Below are positions 32,114 to 41,613 of a DNA stretch of 64,000 nucleotides, piece by piece (the first letter of the stretch is position 1; every line of letters starts with the position of its first letter). The DNA lies in the NCBI GenBank assembly GCA_003665935.1, contig QPLR01000002.1:372001-436000 (forward strand), given 5' to 3'. The position numbers were made by a program, and so were the translations under genes. Below the pieces are notes generated by a model. That model worked only from the letters and a program-made list of their open reading frames with translations, was not told the origin of the DNA and did not search any database. The DNA is from Halobellus sp. Atlit-31R. GTDB lineage: Archaea; Halobacteriota; Halobacteria; Halobacteriales; Haloferacaceae.

Positions 32114-34807
32114 ATGAGATTACACAACCGGGACGTGAACCGGGACGTCCGGGAGCTCGGAGCGCTCCTCGGCGACGTACTGGCCGAGCAAGCGTCACAA
32201 GAGTCGTTCGAAACCGTCGAAGACATTCGGACCGCCGCCATCTCGTACCGGAAGGGAAGGCGGGAGTCCCGAGCCGAGCTCGATCGGCTCCTCGACGGCC
32301 TCTCTCCGCAGGGCGAAAGCGCAGTCGCTCGCGCGTTCACAACCTACTTCGAGCTCATCAACCTCGCGGAGGAGCGCGAGCGTGCCCGCGTCGTTCGCGA
32401 GGCGTCCCAGGCCGGAGATCTGGAAGACGGCCTCGTCGCGACCGTGGAGTCGCTCGTCGAAGCCGACGCGGACCCCGGAACTGTCCAGCAGGTGCTCGAC
32501 GACGTACTCATCGAGCCGACGTTCACGGCCCACCCGACGGAGGCTCGGCGAAAGACCGTGAAAGCCAAACTCCGCCAGATCGCAGAGCGCCTCGAGGAAC
32601 TCGACGAGCGCCGCGTCACCGACCGCGAACACGACCAGTTGTGGCGGAAAGTCGACGCCGAGGTCACGAGTCTCTGGCAGACTTCGCAGGTGCGTGATCG
32701 ACGGCCAGAACCCCAAGACGAGGCACGGAACGTCCAGTGGTACCTCGAATCGATCCTCTTCGACGTCGTTGGCGAGGTGTACGCCGAGTTCGAGGACCTC
32801 CTCGGCGACGAGTATCCCGACGTCGACGTGCCGAAGCTCTTCGAGTTTCGGTCGTGGGCGGGGTCGGACCGTGACGGAAACCCCTTTGTCACGCCCGAGG
32901 TCACGACTGATACGCTCGAACGGCAGCGCGCCGTCGTCCTCGAGAAGTACAGCCAGGCGCTCAAGGAGCTCTCGGGCGTGCTGAGCCAGGATGGCCGCCG
33001 GGTCGATGTCGGGGCCGAACTCGAGCGGTCGCTGAAGGCCGGCCGCTCCCGACTTCCGGGTGTCGCCGACGAGGCCGAGGATCGCTATCCGGGTGAGCCG
33101 TACCGTCAGAAACTGAAACTGATGCGGGAGCGTCTCCGGCGCATCGAAGACGTCCGTCCGGACGGGTACAGTGAAAAGGCGGAGTTTCTCGACGACCTCG
33201 CGGTCGTCGACCGCAGCCTGCGCGAGGCCGGCGCGGACGTCGTCGCCGACGAGTACGTCGAACCGCTGATGCGCCAGGTCGACACCTTCGGCTTCACGCT
33301 CGCGAGCCTCGATCTGCGCGACCACCAGGAGAACCACACCGAAGCGGTCCACGAGGCGCTCGCGAACGAGGGGATCGACTACCGCGGCCGCGACGAGGAC
33401 GGTCGGATCGACGTCCTCACCGAGGCGATCCTGCAGGCGGAGCCGGTCGTCGATCTCGACGAGCCCGGTGACGTCTCCGAGACGGCGGCCCGCGTGCTCC
33501 GCCGGTTCGAGATGCTGGGCGAGTGGCAGCGCGAGTTCGGCGTCAGCGCCATCGACACCTACTGCATCTCGATGACCGAGGAGCCGAGCCACGTTCTGGA
33601 AGTGCTCTTTCTCGCCGACCAGGCCGGCGTCGTCGCGCTGCCGGATCACTGCGGGCTCGACATCGTGCCGCTTCTGGAGACGGAGTCGGCGCTCAACGGC
33701 GCACGCCGGATTATGGGGACGCTCTTCGAGAACGAGGCCTACGCAGCGGCGCTGGACGCCCGCGACGACCTCCAGGAGATTATGCTCGGCTACTCGGACT
33801 CCAACAAGGAGAACGGGTTCTTGGCCGCGAACTGGGACCTCTACAAGAACCAGCGGCGCTTGGCGACCATCTGTAGCGACTTCGACGTGAAGATGCGGCT
33901 GTTCCACGGCCGCGGCGGCTCGATCTCGCGCGGTGGCGGTCCGATGAACGAGGCGATGCTGGCGCTCCCCAACGAGACCGTCTCCGGCCAGATCAAGTTC
34001 ACCGAGCAAGGCGAAGCGATCGCCGAGAAGTACGCCAACCCCCAGATCGCCGAGCGGAACTTAGAACAGATGCTGAACGCGCAGGTCCGCGCCCGGCACC
34101 GTGCGATCCGCGAACCCGAGGAGGACGTTCGCGAGACCTGGGTCGACGCGATGGACGAGATGGCGGCGACGGCCCGCCAGCAGTACCGCGACCTGCTCGA
34201 ATCGGACGGCTTCGTCACGTACTTCGGCCAGGCGACGCCGATCGGCGTCATCGAAGATCTCAACCTCGGCTCCCGCCCGGCATCGCGCTCGGGCGAGCGC
34301 ACCGTCGAGGACCTGCGGGCGATCCCGTGGGTCTTCTCTTGGACGCAGTCGCGTTGCATCCTGCCCGGCTGGTACGCGCTCGGCACCGGCATTCAGACGT
34401 ATCTCGACGAAGGTGGCGACATCGACGTGCTGCGGGAGATGTACGACGAGTGGCCCTTCTTCCGAACGACGCTCGACAACGCGTCGCTCGCGCTCGCGCG
34501 AACGGACTTCGACATCGCGGCCCACTACGCGGACCTCGCGGACTCGACTCTCCGCGAGGAGTTCTTCCCCCACCTAGAAGCCGAGTACGAGCGCGCCCGC
34601 GACGCCGTCCGCGACGTCACCGGCCGCGGCTCGCTGCTCGAACGCGAGTGGCTCGACGAGAGCCTTCGTCGCCGGAACCCCTACGTCGATCCCCTCAACC
34701 TCCTGCAGACGCACCTGCTCGAACAGACCCACCGGACCGACGCCGAAGAGCAGACGCTCCGTCTGACGGTGAAGGGCATCGCTGCCGGGATGAAAAACAC
34801 CGGATAG
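32114..34807 (+). CDS. ppc: Phosphoenolpyruvate carboxylase
   Basis: 897 residues, the length of bacterial-type PEP carboxylase (archaeal-type PpcA is about 500). Motifs include LIEPTFTAHPTEARRKTV with the catalytic His, WAGSDRDGNPFVTPEVT, GYSDSNKENGFLAANWDLYKNQ, FHGRGGSISRGGGP and RAIPWVFSWTQSRCILPGWYALG. It converts PEP and bicarbonate to oxaloacetate, replenishing the citric acid cycle. The C-terminus ends KGIAAGMKNTG, the conserved PEPC tail, so the protein is complete. Regulation cannot be seen beyond the leaderless promoter. The TnpB element begins about 105 bases downstream and does not interrupt the gene. Confidence 0.97.
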   Translation: MRLHNRDVNRDVRELGALLGDVLAEQASQESFETVEDIRTAAISYRKGRRESRAELDRLLDGLSPQGESAVARAFTTYFELINLAEERERARVVREASQAGDLEDGLVATVESLVEADADPGTVQQVLDDVLIEPTFTAHPTEARRKTVKAKLRQIAERLEELDERRVTDREHDQLWRKVDAEVTSLWQTSQVRDRRPEPQDEARNVQWYLESILFDVVGEVYAEFEDLLGDEYPDVDVPKLFEFRSWAGSDRDGNPFVTPEVTTDTLERQRAVVLEKYSQALKELSGVLSQDGRRVDVGAELERSLKAGRSRLPGVADEAEDRYPGEPYRQKLKLMRERLRRIEDVRPDGYSEKAEFLDDLAVVDRSLREAGADVVADEYVEPLMRQVDTFGFTLASLDLRDHQENHTEAVHEALANEGIDYRGRDEDGRIDVLTEAILQAEPVVDLDEPGDVSETAARVLRRFEMLGEWQREFGVSAIDTYCISMTEEPSHVLEVLFLADQAGVVALPDHCGLDIVPLLETESALNGARRIMGTLFENEAYAAALDARDDLQEIMLGYSDSNKENGFLAANWDLYKNQRRLATICSDFDVKMRLFHGRGGSISRGGGPMNEAMLALPNETVSGQIKFTEQGEAIAEKYANPQIAERNLEQMLNAQVRARHRAIREPEEDVRETWVDAMDEMAATARQQYRDLLESDGFVTYFGQATPIGVIEDLNLGSRPASRSGERTVEDLRAIPWVFSWTQSRCILPGWYALGTGIQTYLDEGGDIDVLREMYDEWPFFRTTLDNASLALARTDFDIAAHYADLADSTLREEFFPHLEAEYERARDAVRDVTGRGSLLEREWLDESLRRRNPYVDPLNLLQTHLLEQTHRTDAEEQTLRLTVKGIAAGMKNTG

Positions 34808-34916
34808 AGGCGGACAGTCGGCACCCGTCTCGGTCCCGCGTCGACGTGCCGAACGACCGCTGCCCGACGCGGGGCGGTGACTACGTCACGCGGGGGCTGG
34901 CCCTGCCATCCGATTT

Positions 34917-35060
34917 GACATCCTCCTCCGCGTGAACGCGGAGGAATCCCGACCGCGTTTGGGATATTAGGGTTTGCAGTCTACCACTTGTTCCTGTGGT
35001 TGGAATCCGCTGGACAAGTTATGAAGGTAGACTCCGGGCTGTGCCAACCAGCCGGTACTC
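34917..35060 (-). ncRNA. Putative omega RNA (TnpB guide RNA) overlapping the tnpB 3' end
   Basis: In IS200/IS605 elements the guide RNA comes from the 3' end of tnpB plus the right end, and its guide is the flanking DNA just past the element border. Here the hairpin at 34925-34944 (8-bp stem, TTCA loop on the minus strand) and the end sequence are present. The guide would be the minus-strand bases beyond about 34913 towards 34890. The 5' limit of the RNA is a guess. Inference from family knowledge, with the hairpin seen directly. Confidence 0.4.
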
Positions 35061-36292
35061 CTATCATCACTCAAACTGGCCGAAGACTCGGAGTTACTTT
35101 CGCTATTGTTGATGTCGAGACGGATGTTCTCCGCCCCGTTCACGTCAGCGTTGAACGCATCGTCGTGTCCCTCACACACGTACAATCCGCGTTCAACACG
35201 CTGATTCTCATCTTCCGTACCGCACACACAACACGTCTTGCTCGTGTCACGCTCGTCCACTTCTACGACTTCGATACCCTCGACTTTCGCTTTGTATTCG
35301 AGGATGTTCGAGAACCTGTCGAACGCCCACCCGTGCAGGTCAAGGTTACCGTGCTTCCCCCAGTTCTTCGACTCGCCGTTACCGTCCTCACGGACGCCAG
35401 AGAGTTTGCCGATATTGATGCGACACACGCCCTTCTCGATACATCGCTCGACGATGTGTTTGGCGAGGGAGTGGAAGAAGTGGGTGCGGCGCTCCGACCA
35501 CTTCCTGTGCAATCGAGTGGCTTCTTTCCCTCCTGAGTCATCGCACTTTGCAATCTCTTTGGGGAAGTAGTATCCGTCTTGCTTCAAACGGTTACCGGGG
35601 TACAGGTCAGCTTCCTCGGTGCTGTACGTGACCGCCGCGAAGTTGCAGATGCCGAGGTCGATTCCTGCCGTCTCCTCGCCGGGTGCGGTGGGCGTCTCTA
35701 CTTCGTCTTTGCAGACGAGATGCAGTTTCCACCGCTGTTTCGCCTTGTCGTAGACGGCGCGGACTTGTTGCAGGTTCTCAACCGTAACTCCGGGACGAGT
35801 TTCGTACTCACAGAGGACGTACTCCCACGCCTTGGGGTGCTCCTTGTGATTCGCACCTTTGGACAGCCGGACGCGGTTGTTCTTCGAGTCGTGCTTGATG
35901 CCGTTCTGTTTCCACGTCACCGTCGAACGGGGATGTTCTTCGTGGACGCGACGGCCTTCTTGGTCGTAGTAGTTTTTCTTGCGGTAACCGGGCGGATTCG
36001 CTCGCTTGTCGGATTTCCTCTTTTCTTTCCACGAGTTGAAGGCTTCAGCGAGTTCCTCCAGAACGCGCTGACTGGACTGCGAATGCAATCCCTTGTACTT
36101 GTTGTGACCTTTCAACTCGTCTTTGAGGTCACCGTGGTCGGGAATCTCACCCGTTTCATCCCACACTTGGCGGGAGTGGTAGTTAGCGACGTTCCAGAGT
36201 TTGCTGGCCGACCACCCGTGTACGTCGAGCATCTCAGCCACTTGGCTGTGGTTGAGGATTTTCGCTCGATGCGTGCGGTGTACTTCCAGCAT
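34967..36292 (-). CDS. tnpB: TnpB RNA-guided nuclease-like protein (IS200/IS605 group)
   Basis: 441 residues. The N-terminal helical part contains HGWSASKLWNVANYHSRQVWDE. The RuvC-like domain has D212 in AGIDLGICNFAA and D383 in NADVNGAENI. The middle acidic residue normally in V(V/I)xEDL is not at the expected place: the sequence is RINIGKLSGVRED, with the nearest acids at E302 and D303. Its zinc finger is CxxC (C354, C357) plus CxxH (C373, H376) instead of CxxC plus CxxC. An acidic Ser/Asn-rich tail of about 50 residues follows. TnpB cuts DNA guided by a transposon RNA. Whether this one is active depends on the deviant residues. A TATA-like element about 24 bases before the ATG suggests its own leaderless promoter. 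Confidence 0.85.
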   Translation of the reverse strand: MLEVHRTHRAKILNHSQVAEMLDVHGWSASKLWNVANYHSRQVWDETGEIPDHGDLKDELKGHNKYKGLHSQSSQRVLEELAEAFNSWKEKRKSDKRANPPGYRKKNYYDQEGRRVHEEHPRSTVTWKQNGIKHDSKNNRVRLSKGANHKEHPKAWEYVLCEYETRPGVTVENLQQVRAVYDKAKQRWKLHLVCKDEVETPTAPGEETAGIDLGICNFAAVTYSTEEADLYPGNRLKQDGYYFPKEIAKCDDSGGKEATRLHRKWSERRTHFFHSLAKHIVERCIEKGVCRINIGKLSGVREDGNGESKNWGKHGNLDLHGWAFDRFSNILEYKAKVEGIEVVEVDERDTSKTCCVCGTEDENQRVERGLYVCEGHDDAFNADVNGAENIRLDINNSESNSESSASLSDDRSTGWLAQPGVYLHNLSSGFQPQEQVVDCKP

Positions 36293-36408
36293 TCTGAACG
36301 CCTGTATAACCTCTTATACTCGCTTCTATTGTAAATATTCGGGTTGAGAACGGTGGAATATCCGGCCTGCTATCGAACGGTGGATTGTGGATGTGTTGTC
36401 GGATTCAT

Positions 36409-36428
36409 CCTGCGGCTAAAGCCGCAGG
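36409..36428. repeat. Perfect 8-bp hairpin at the presumed left end of the TnpB element
   Basis: An 8-bp perfect stem with a TAAA loop (TTTA on the minus strand). Its core GCGGCTTTAGCCGC on the minus strand resembles the right-end hairpin of other haloarchaeal IS200/IS605 elements more than the hairpin at this element's own right end. So it is either this element's left-end structure or the relic of a second element. Confidence 0.6.
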
Positions 36429-36510
36429 TATTCTCCTCGAATCTCTATAAACCCTCGCAGAGGAAGATCAATGACTGCGAGTGCGGCCGTGACTGGACGT
36501 TCGAGACGCT

Positions 36511-37311
36511 CTACTCCCGGTTCCAGTGCGCATCGGGCGCGTCGACGACACGGTACCGGCGGTCGACGTCGTCGATCGCCGCGACGTCCGCCGCATCCAG
36601 TTCGAGGTCCAGCGCCGCGTAGTTCTCCCGGACGTGTGCCGTCGTGGCAGCCTTCGGGATCGGCGTTACGTGCTCTTTCGCCAGCAGCCACGCGAGCGAC
36701 ACCTGCGCCGGCGTCGCGTCGTGGCGCTCGGCGACCTCGACGATAGCGGGGACGTCGGCCACCCGATTACGAGCGAGCGGTGAGTACGCGACGAGCCGGT
36801 GGCCGTGATCGACGGCGAGTTCGTGGAGTTCGCGCTGGGGAAGCAGCGGGTGCACCTCGACCTGATGGGCCGCGAGCGGGGCGTCGAGGCGGTCGATCGC
36901 CGTCTCCAGTTGCTCGGGCGCGAAGTTGCTCACGCCCACCTGATCGACGACGCCGTCGTCGACGAGTAGATCGAGTGCCGGCAGCGTCTCGTCGGGGTCG
37001 TAGTCCGCTCCCGGCCAGTGAACGTACAGCAGATCGATCGTGTCGGTGTCGAGCCGGTCGGCGCTCGCCCGCGCGGTTTCGAGCACGTCGTCGTACCCGA
37101 GATTCCCCGTGTCGAGTTTCGTCGCCACCAGCACCTCGTCGGCGTCGCGGTCGGCGCGGGCGAGACCGTCGGCGACGAGCGACTCGTTGCCGTACCCCTG
37201 TGCGGTGTCGACGTGGTCGTAGCCGGTGTCGACGGCGGTCGCGACGGTCGCTGGACACTCCTCGGGGTCGGTCAGACGGTACGTCCCGAATCCGAGCGGC
37301 GGAAACTCCAT
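36511..37311 (-). CDS. Aldo/keto reductase
   Basis: 266 residues, a TIM-barrel NADPH-dependent reductase. The catalytic tetrad is visible: Asp in HVDTAQGYGNE, Tyr in GYGNE, Lys in VATKLD and His in LLYVHWPG. GVSNFAPEQLE and the coenzyme-binding IPKAATTAHVRENYAALD loop are also present. It is of the 2,5-diketo-D-gluconate reductase/AKR5-like type, and its actual substrate is unknown. It is slightly shorter than typical (about 280). It is divergent from the saccharopine-dehydrogenase-like gene. Confidence 0.92.
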   Translation of the reverse strand: MEFPPLGFGTYRLTDPEECPATVATAVDTGYDHVDTAQGYGNESLVADGLARADRDADEVLVATKLDTGNLGYDDVLETARASADRLDTDTIDLLYVHWPGADYDPDETLPALDLLVDDGVVDQVGVSNFAPEQLETAIDRLDAPLAAHQVEVHPLLPQRELHELAVDHGHRLVAYSPLARNRVADVPAIVEVAERHDATPAQVSLAWLLAKEHVTPIPKAATTAHVRENYAALDLELDAADVAAIDDVDRRYRVVDAPDAHWNRE

Positions 37312-37414
37312 ACGGGGATTTCGACTCCGAGAGCCTCGGCAGTTTCGGTGTCGGGGATGCTGTCAGCCGACTGAACCCCGTGCGCCTTTGTCCGTCCCGG
37401 CCCAACGGACGAGT

Positions 37415-38506
37415 ATGTCTCGTTCCGACGCCCCACGGTTGCTCGTCTACGGTGCGTACGGCTACACCGGTCGGCTCATCGTCGAGCGAGCGGTAGAGCA
37501 CGGGCACGCTCCGATCGTCGCGGGCCGGGACCGGCAGAAGACCCGCGGCGTCGCGACGACTCACGGGCTCCAGGCCCGCGCGTTCGCGGTCGAGGACGCC
37601 GTCGACCACCTCGGCGACGTGGACGTCGTCCTCAACTGCGCCGGGCCGTTCGACGAGACCGCCGACTCGATGGTCGACGCCTGCATCGAGACCGGCACGG
37701 ATTATCTGGACATCACCGGCGAACTCCAGGTCTTCGAGCGGATCCGCCGTCGCGACGGGGACGCCAGCGCCGCGGACGTGACGCTCCTCCCCGGCGTCGG
37801 GTTCGACGTCGTCCCGACCGACTGTCTCGCCGCTCACCTCCACCGCCGCCTGCCCGACGCGACGCACCTCGCGCTGGCGCTCGAAGCCGACGGCGGCGTC
37901 TCGCCGGGGACGTTGAAGACCGTTCTGTCGGACATCAGTGCCGGCGGAGCCGTCCGGCGAGACGGCGACCTCCGCGTCGAGCAGATCGGCGCGCGGACGC
38001 GGGTCGTCGACTTCGGCGACGGTCTCCGTCGCGCCATCTCGATCCCGTGGGGCGACGTCTCGACGGCCTATCACACCACCGGGATCCCCAACATCGAGGT
38101 GTTCCTCTCGCTGCCGACGAACGCGCGTCGCGCGTTCTCGCTGTCGCGGTACGCCGAAGGCGTGCTCAGTTCGGCGCAGATCCAGCGGGGCATCTCGTGG
38201 CTGGTCGATCGGTACGTCGAAGGGCCGGACGCGGCGGCTCGATCGTCCGGCGAAGCGCACGTGTGGGGCGAGGCTCGATCGACCGACGATCGCGTCGTCT
38301 CGCGCCTCCGCACGCCCGAGACGTACCGGATGACGGTCCGGACGGCACTTTTGATCGCCGAAAAGGTACTCGACGGCGAGGCGCCCACGGGCTATCAGAC
38401 CCCCGCGTCGGCGTTCGGGCCGGATCTCGTCCTCGAAGTGCCGGGCGTCGAACGGGTCGATCTCGTGGAAGACGAGATCGTCGCTCGCGAGTCGGCGGCG
38501 GAGTAG
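37415..38506 (+). CDS. Saccharopine-dehydrogenase-like NAD(P)-binding oxidoreductase
   Basis: 363 residues from ATG 37415; the upstream frame overlaps the aldo/keto reductase gene and is not coding. The Rossmann motif is LLVYGAYGYTGRLIVERAVEHG, followed by VDVVLNCAGPF and YLDITGELQVFE, the marks of the trans-acting enoyl reductase/saccharopine dehydrogenase-like family (YALI/SCCPDH type). There is no lysine-pathway context. Members are membrane-associated or lipid-metabolic oxidoreductases in other organisms. Substrate unknown. It may be reading through to pyrG, 110 bases on. Confidence 0.82.
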   Translation: MSRSDAPRLLVYGAYGYTGRLIVERAVEHGHAPIVAGRDRQKTRGVATTHGLQARAFAVEDAVDHLGDVDVVLNCAGPFDETADSMVDACIETGTDYLDITGELQVFERIRRRDGDASAADVTLLPGVGFDVVPTDCLAAHLHRRLPDATHLALALEADGGVSPGTLKTVLSDISAGGAVRRDGDLRVEQIGARTRVVDFGDGLRRAISIPWGDVSTAYHTTGIPNIEVFLSLPTNARRAFSLSRYAEGVLSSAQIQRGISWLVDRYVEGPDAAARSSGEAHVWGEARSTDDRVVSRLRTPETYRMTVRTALLIAEKVLDGEAPTGYQTPASAFGPDLVLEVPGVERVDLVEDEIVARESAAE

Positions 38507-38616
38507 CGGCGCGCGGACCGGCCGAGGCGGACGATCCTGTTTGACGTGCGTGTGGGTCGCACGCACGGAATCGGCCGCTCCGAAACGGTTTTGATGCGGC
38601 CTCGCGCACACTCGGT

Positions 38617-40278
38617 ATGCCGAAGGAACCCGACACCGGGTACGACCCTACACTGGGTCGGAAGTTCATTTTCGTGACGGGCGGGGTGATGTCCGGACTG
38701 GGCAAAGGGATCACCGCCGCGAGCACCGGCCGCCTGCTCTCGAACGCCGGGTTCGACGTGACGGCGGTCAAGATCGATCCGTATCTCAACGTCGACGCCG
38801 GGACGATGAATCCGTACCAGCACGGCGAAGTGTACGTCCTGAAAGACGGCGGCGAGGTCGACCTCGACCTGGGGAACTACGAGCGCTTCCTCGGCGTCGA
38901 TATGACCTCCGATCACAACGTCACGACGGGCAAGACCTACCAGCACGTAATCGAGAAGGAGCGCGCGGGCGACTACCTGGGCAAAACCGTCCAGATCATC
39001 CCGCACATCACAGACGACATCAAGCGTCGCATCCGCGAGGCCGCCGAGGGGACCGACGTCTGTCTCGTCGAAGTCGGTGGCACCGTCGGCGACATCGAGG
39101 GGATGCCCTATCTCGAAGCGCTCCGACAGTTCGCCCACGAGGAGGACGACGAAGATATCCTCTTCACCCACGTCACGCTCGTCCCCTACTCGAAGAACGG
39201 CGAACAGAAGACCAAGCCGACCCAACACTCCGTCAAAGAGCTCCGGTCGATCGGGCTCCAGCCCGACATCCTCGTCGGCCGCTGTGAGAACGAACTCGAC
39301 CCCGAGACGAAGGAGAAGATCGCGCTCTTCTGCGACGTCCCGACCGAGGCCGTCTTCTCGAACTCCGACGTCGAGGACGTCTACCACGTCCCGCTGATGG
39401 TCGAGGAGGAGGGGCTCGACCAGTACGTGATGGAGCGGCTCGACCTCGACGCGGAGGCGCTGCCGCCGGCGGAGCGCGACAACCGCTGGCGCGAACTCGT
39501 CACCCGCGAACGGACCGAGGCAGTCGACATCGCCTTAGTCGGCAAGTACGACCTCGAAGACGCCTATATGTCCGTCCACGAGGCGCTGAAACACGCCGGC
39601 ATCGAACGCCGGACCGAAGTGAACGTCCTGTGGGTCGACTCCGACGAGATGCTCGACCGCCACGAGAACCGGCTCAAGGAGGCCGACGGGGTCGTCGTCC
39701 CCGGCGGCTTCGGATCCCGCGGTACCGAGGGCAAACTGAAGGCCATCGAGTACTGCCGCGAGAACGACGTCCCCTTCCTCGGGCTCTGTCTCGGCTTCCA
39801 GATGGCGGTCGTCGAACACGCGCGGAACGTGCTCGGCCTGGGTGACGCCCACTCGGCGGAGCTCGCACCCGACACCGACAACCCCGTGATCGACATCCTG
39901 CCCGAGCAGTACGAGGTCGACGAGATGGGCGGCACGATGCGACTCGGCGCACACGACACCCAGATCGAGGCCGGCTCGCTCGCCGAAGCGGTCTACGGCG
40001 ACACGGTCTGCACCGAGCGACACCGGCACCGCTACGAGGTCAACCCCGAGTACATCGAGCGCCTCGAGGAGGGCGCACTCGACTTCTCCGGGCGGGCCAA
40101 CAATCGGATGGAGATCCTCGAACGTACCGACCACCCGTTCTTCCTCGGGACGCAGTTCCACCCCGAGTTCCGGTCGCGGCCGGACCGAGCGAGCCCCCCC
40201 TTCGTGGGCTTCCTCGAGGCGGTCACCGGTGACCTGGACGCGCGTGAACTGGCTGACGAGACGGAGGTGCAAGCGTAA
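38617..40278 (+). CDS. pyrG: CTP synthase
   Basis: 553 residues, full length. The synthetase (amidoligase) domain has [49 protein letters not shown] and [16 protein letters not shown]. The glutaminase domain has the nucleophile Cys in [17 protein letters not shown] and the His-Glu pair in [11 protein letters not shown]. It makes CTP from UTP, ATP and glutamine. The stop (TAA) shares its last base with the start of guaAB, so the two nucleotide-biosynthesis genes are translationally coupled. Archaeal pyrG-guaAB linkage is seen in other haloarchaea (from memory). Confidence 0.97.
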   Translation: MPKEPDTGYDPTLGRKFIFVTGGVMSGLGKGITAASTGRLLSNAGFDVTAVKIDPYLNVDAGTMNPYQHGEVYVLKDGGEVDLDLGNYERFLGVDMTSDHNVTTGKTYQHVIEKERAGDYLGKTVQIIPHITDDIKRRIREAAEGTDVCLVEVGGTVGDIEGMPYLEALRQFAHEEDDEDILFTHVTLVPYSKNGEQKTKPTQHSVKELRSIGLQPDILVGRCENELDPETKEKIALFCDVPTEAVFSNSDVEDVYHVPLMVEEEGLDQYVMERLDLDAEALPPAERDNRWRELVTRERTEAVDIALVGKYDLEDAYMSVHEALKHAGIERRTEVNVLWVDSDEMLDRHENRLKEADGVVVPGGFGSRGTEGKLKAIEYCRENDVPFLGLCLGFQMAVVEHARNVLGLGDAHSAELAPDTDNPVIDILPEQYEVDEMGGTMRLGAHDTQIEAGSLAEAVYGDTVCTERHRHRYEVNPEYIERLEEGALDFSGRANNRMEILERTDHPFFLGTQFHPEFRSRPDRASPPFVGFLEAVTGDLDARELADETEVQA

Positions 40279-41195
40279 TGGTAGAAGTTGATTCGTTCAT
40301 CGACGAGGCGGTCGCAGAGATTTCAGAACAGGTCGGCGACGCGAACGCCGTCATCGCTCTCTCCGGGGGCGTCGACTCCTCGGTCGCAGCGGCGCTGACG
40401 TACCGCGCGATCGGAGATCAGCTCACGTCGGTCTACGTCGACACGGGGCTGATGCGGAAGGGCGAGACCGAACAGATCCGCGAGACGTTCGACTACATGG
40501 ACTCGCTGCGGGTCGTCGAGGCGCAGGACCGCTTCCTCGACGCGCTCTCGGGGGTCACAGACCCCGAGGAGAAGCGCCACGCCATCGGCGAGCAGTTCAT
40601 CCGGGAGTTCGAGCGCGAGGCCAAGGAGGCCGACGCCGACTACCTCGTGCAGGGGACGATCTACCCCGACCGGATCGAGTCCGAGGGCAACATCAAGTCC
40701 CACCACAACGTCGGCGGTCTCCCCGAGGTCGTCGACTTCGAGGGCATCGTCGAACCCGTCCGCGAACTGTACAAAGACGAGGTTCGGGAGGTCGCTCGCG
40801 CGCTCGATCTGGAGGAGATCATCTCCGAGCGGATGCCGTTCCCCGGTCCGGGGCTCGCGATCCGCGTCATCGGCGAGGTGACCCGCGAGAAGGTCCAGGT
40901 CGCCCGCGAAGCGTGCTACATCGTCGAGGACGAGACCGAAGCGCACGACCCCTGGCAGGCGTTCGCCGCCGTCATCGGAAAGGGAACCGGCGTGAAGGGC
41001 GACAACCGCGTCCACGGCTGGATCGTCTCGGTGCGCTCCGTGGAGTCCCGTGACGGGATGACCGCGCGGGCGCAGGAGCTCCCCTGGGAGACGCTCCAAC
41101 GCATCCAATCGCGGATCACCGGCGAGAACGAGAACGTCGCGCGCGTCGTCTACGACGTGACGCACAAACCGCCCGCGACGATCGAGTACGAATGA
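40278..41195 (+). CDS. guaAB: GMP synthase subunit B (ATP pyrophosphatase)
   Basis: 305 residues. The ATP-pyrophosphatase P-loop is [15 protein letters not shown], and the synthetase C-terminal part ends with KPPATIEYE, the conserved GMP synthase tail. [24 protein letters not shown] and [13 protein letters not shown] are the other conserved blocks. It has no glutaminase domain. In archaea the amidotransferase is a separate protein (GuaAA), whose gene is not in the window. It makes GMP from XMP. It is shared in an operon with pyrG, and its stop overlaps the next gene's ATG by 4 bases. Confidence 0.95.
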   Translation: MVEVDSFIDEAVAEISEQVGDANAVIALSGGVDSSVAAALTYRAIGDQLTSVYVDTGLMRKGETEQIRETFDYMDSLRVVEAQDRFLDALSGVTDPEEKRHAIGEQFIREFEREAKEADADYLVQGTIYPDRIESEGNIKSHHNVGGLPEVVDFEGIVEPVRELYKDEVREVARALDLEEIISERMPFPGPGLAIRVIGEVTREKVQVAREACYIVEDETEAHDPWQAFAAVIGKGTGVKGDNRVHGWIVSVRSVESRDGMTARAQELPWETLQRIQSRITGENENVARVVYDVTHKPPATIEYE

Positions 41196-41536
41196 CCGTC
41201 CTCGTTGCCGGACCGGACGTCGACGGACTCGGAGACGCGCTCGAAGCGCGCGGCGCAGCGGTCGTTCGCGTGGCGGGCATCGCGACGCGCGACTCGCTCA
41301 CGGCCGCCGGACTCGACGAGGCGGACACCCTCGTTCTGACCGATATGGACGACGCGTCCGCGATCCCAGTCGCGAAGGAGGCGAAGCCGGACGTTCGGAT
41401 CGTCACCTACGCCACCGACTCCCTGCCGGAGTTCGCGCGCGGTCAGACCGACCTCGCGATCGACCCCGCGCTGCTCTCGGTCGACGTCGTCGCCGACGAA
41501 CTGGTCGAAGGACTCGTCGGCGAGCAGTCGGAGTAG
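41192..41536 (+). CDS. Small nucleotide-binding-fold protein (DUF7126-like), third gene of the pyrG operon
   Basis: 114 residues. The sequence looks like half a TrkA-N Rossmann domain: [28 protein letters not shown], then [31 protein letters not shown], then a helix. It lacks a clear GxGxxG dinucleotide motif. It overlaps guaAB by 4 bases (ATGA) and should be made with it. I recall a haloarchaeal family, DUF7126, in this position, but cannot verify the number. It may bind a nucleotide and modulate CTP or GMP synthesis, which is a guess from context. Confidence 0.72.
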   Translation: MTVLVAGPDVDGLGDALEARGAAVVRVAGIATRDSLTAAGLDEADTLVLTDMDDASAIPVAKEAKPDVRIVTYATDSLPEFARGQTDLAIDPALLSVDVVADELVEGLVGEQSE

Positions 41537-41613
41537 CCGAGAGACGGCGGAGTAGCCGAGAGACGGGCGGCCGATCGCCGCGATAGGCCCCTGTTCACCG
41601 CGGTAGGCCCCGC

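Larger units (their letters stand above)
34913..36440 (-). mobile_element. IS200/IS605-group TnpB-only element (IS1341-like)
   Basis: Element with a tnpB gene but no tnpA transposase, as in IS1341-type elements of haloarchaea. The right end (low coordinates) has the typical hairpin at 34925-34944 followed by AGGATGTCAAA, read on the minus strand. The left end is placed near 36440 on the basis of a second hairpin at 36409-36428; this border is uncertain. The region is clearly less GC-rich than its neighbours. It sits between ppc and an aldo/keto reductase gene and disrupts neither. Without tnpA it would need a transposase in trans. The exact borders need comparison with an empty site. Confidence 0.7.

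Noticed and set aside
36767..38611. Long minus-strand frame over the aldo/keto reductase and saccharopine-dehydrogenase-like genes
   Set aside because: Overlaps two real genes; Arg-rich with no domain.
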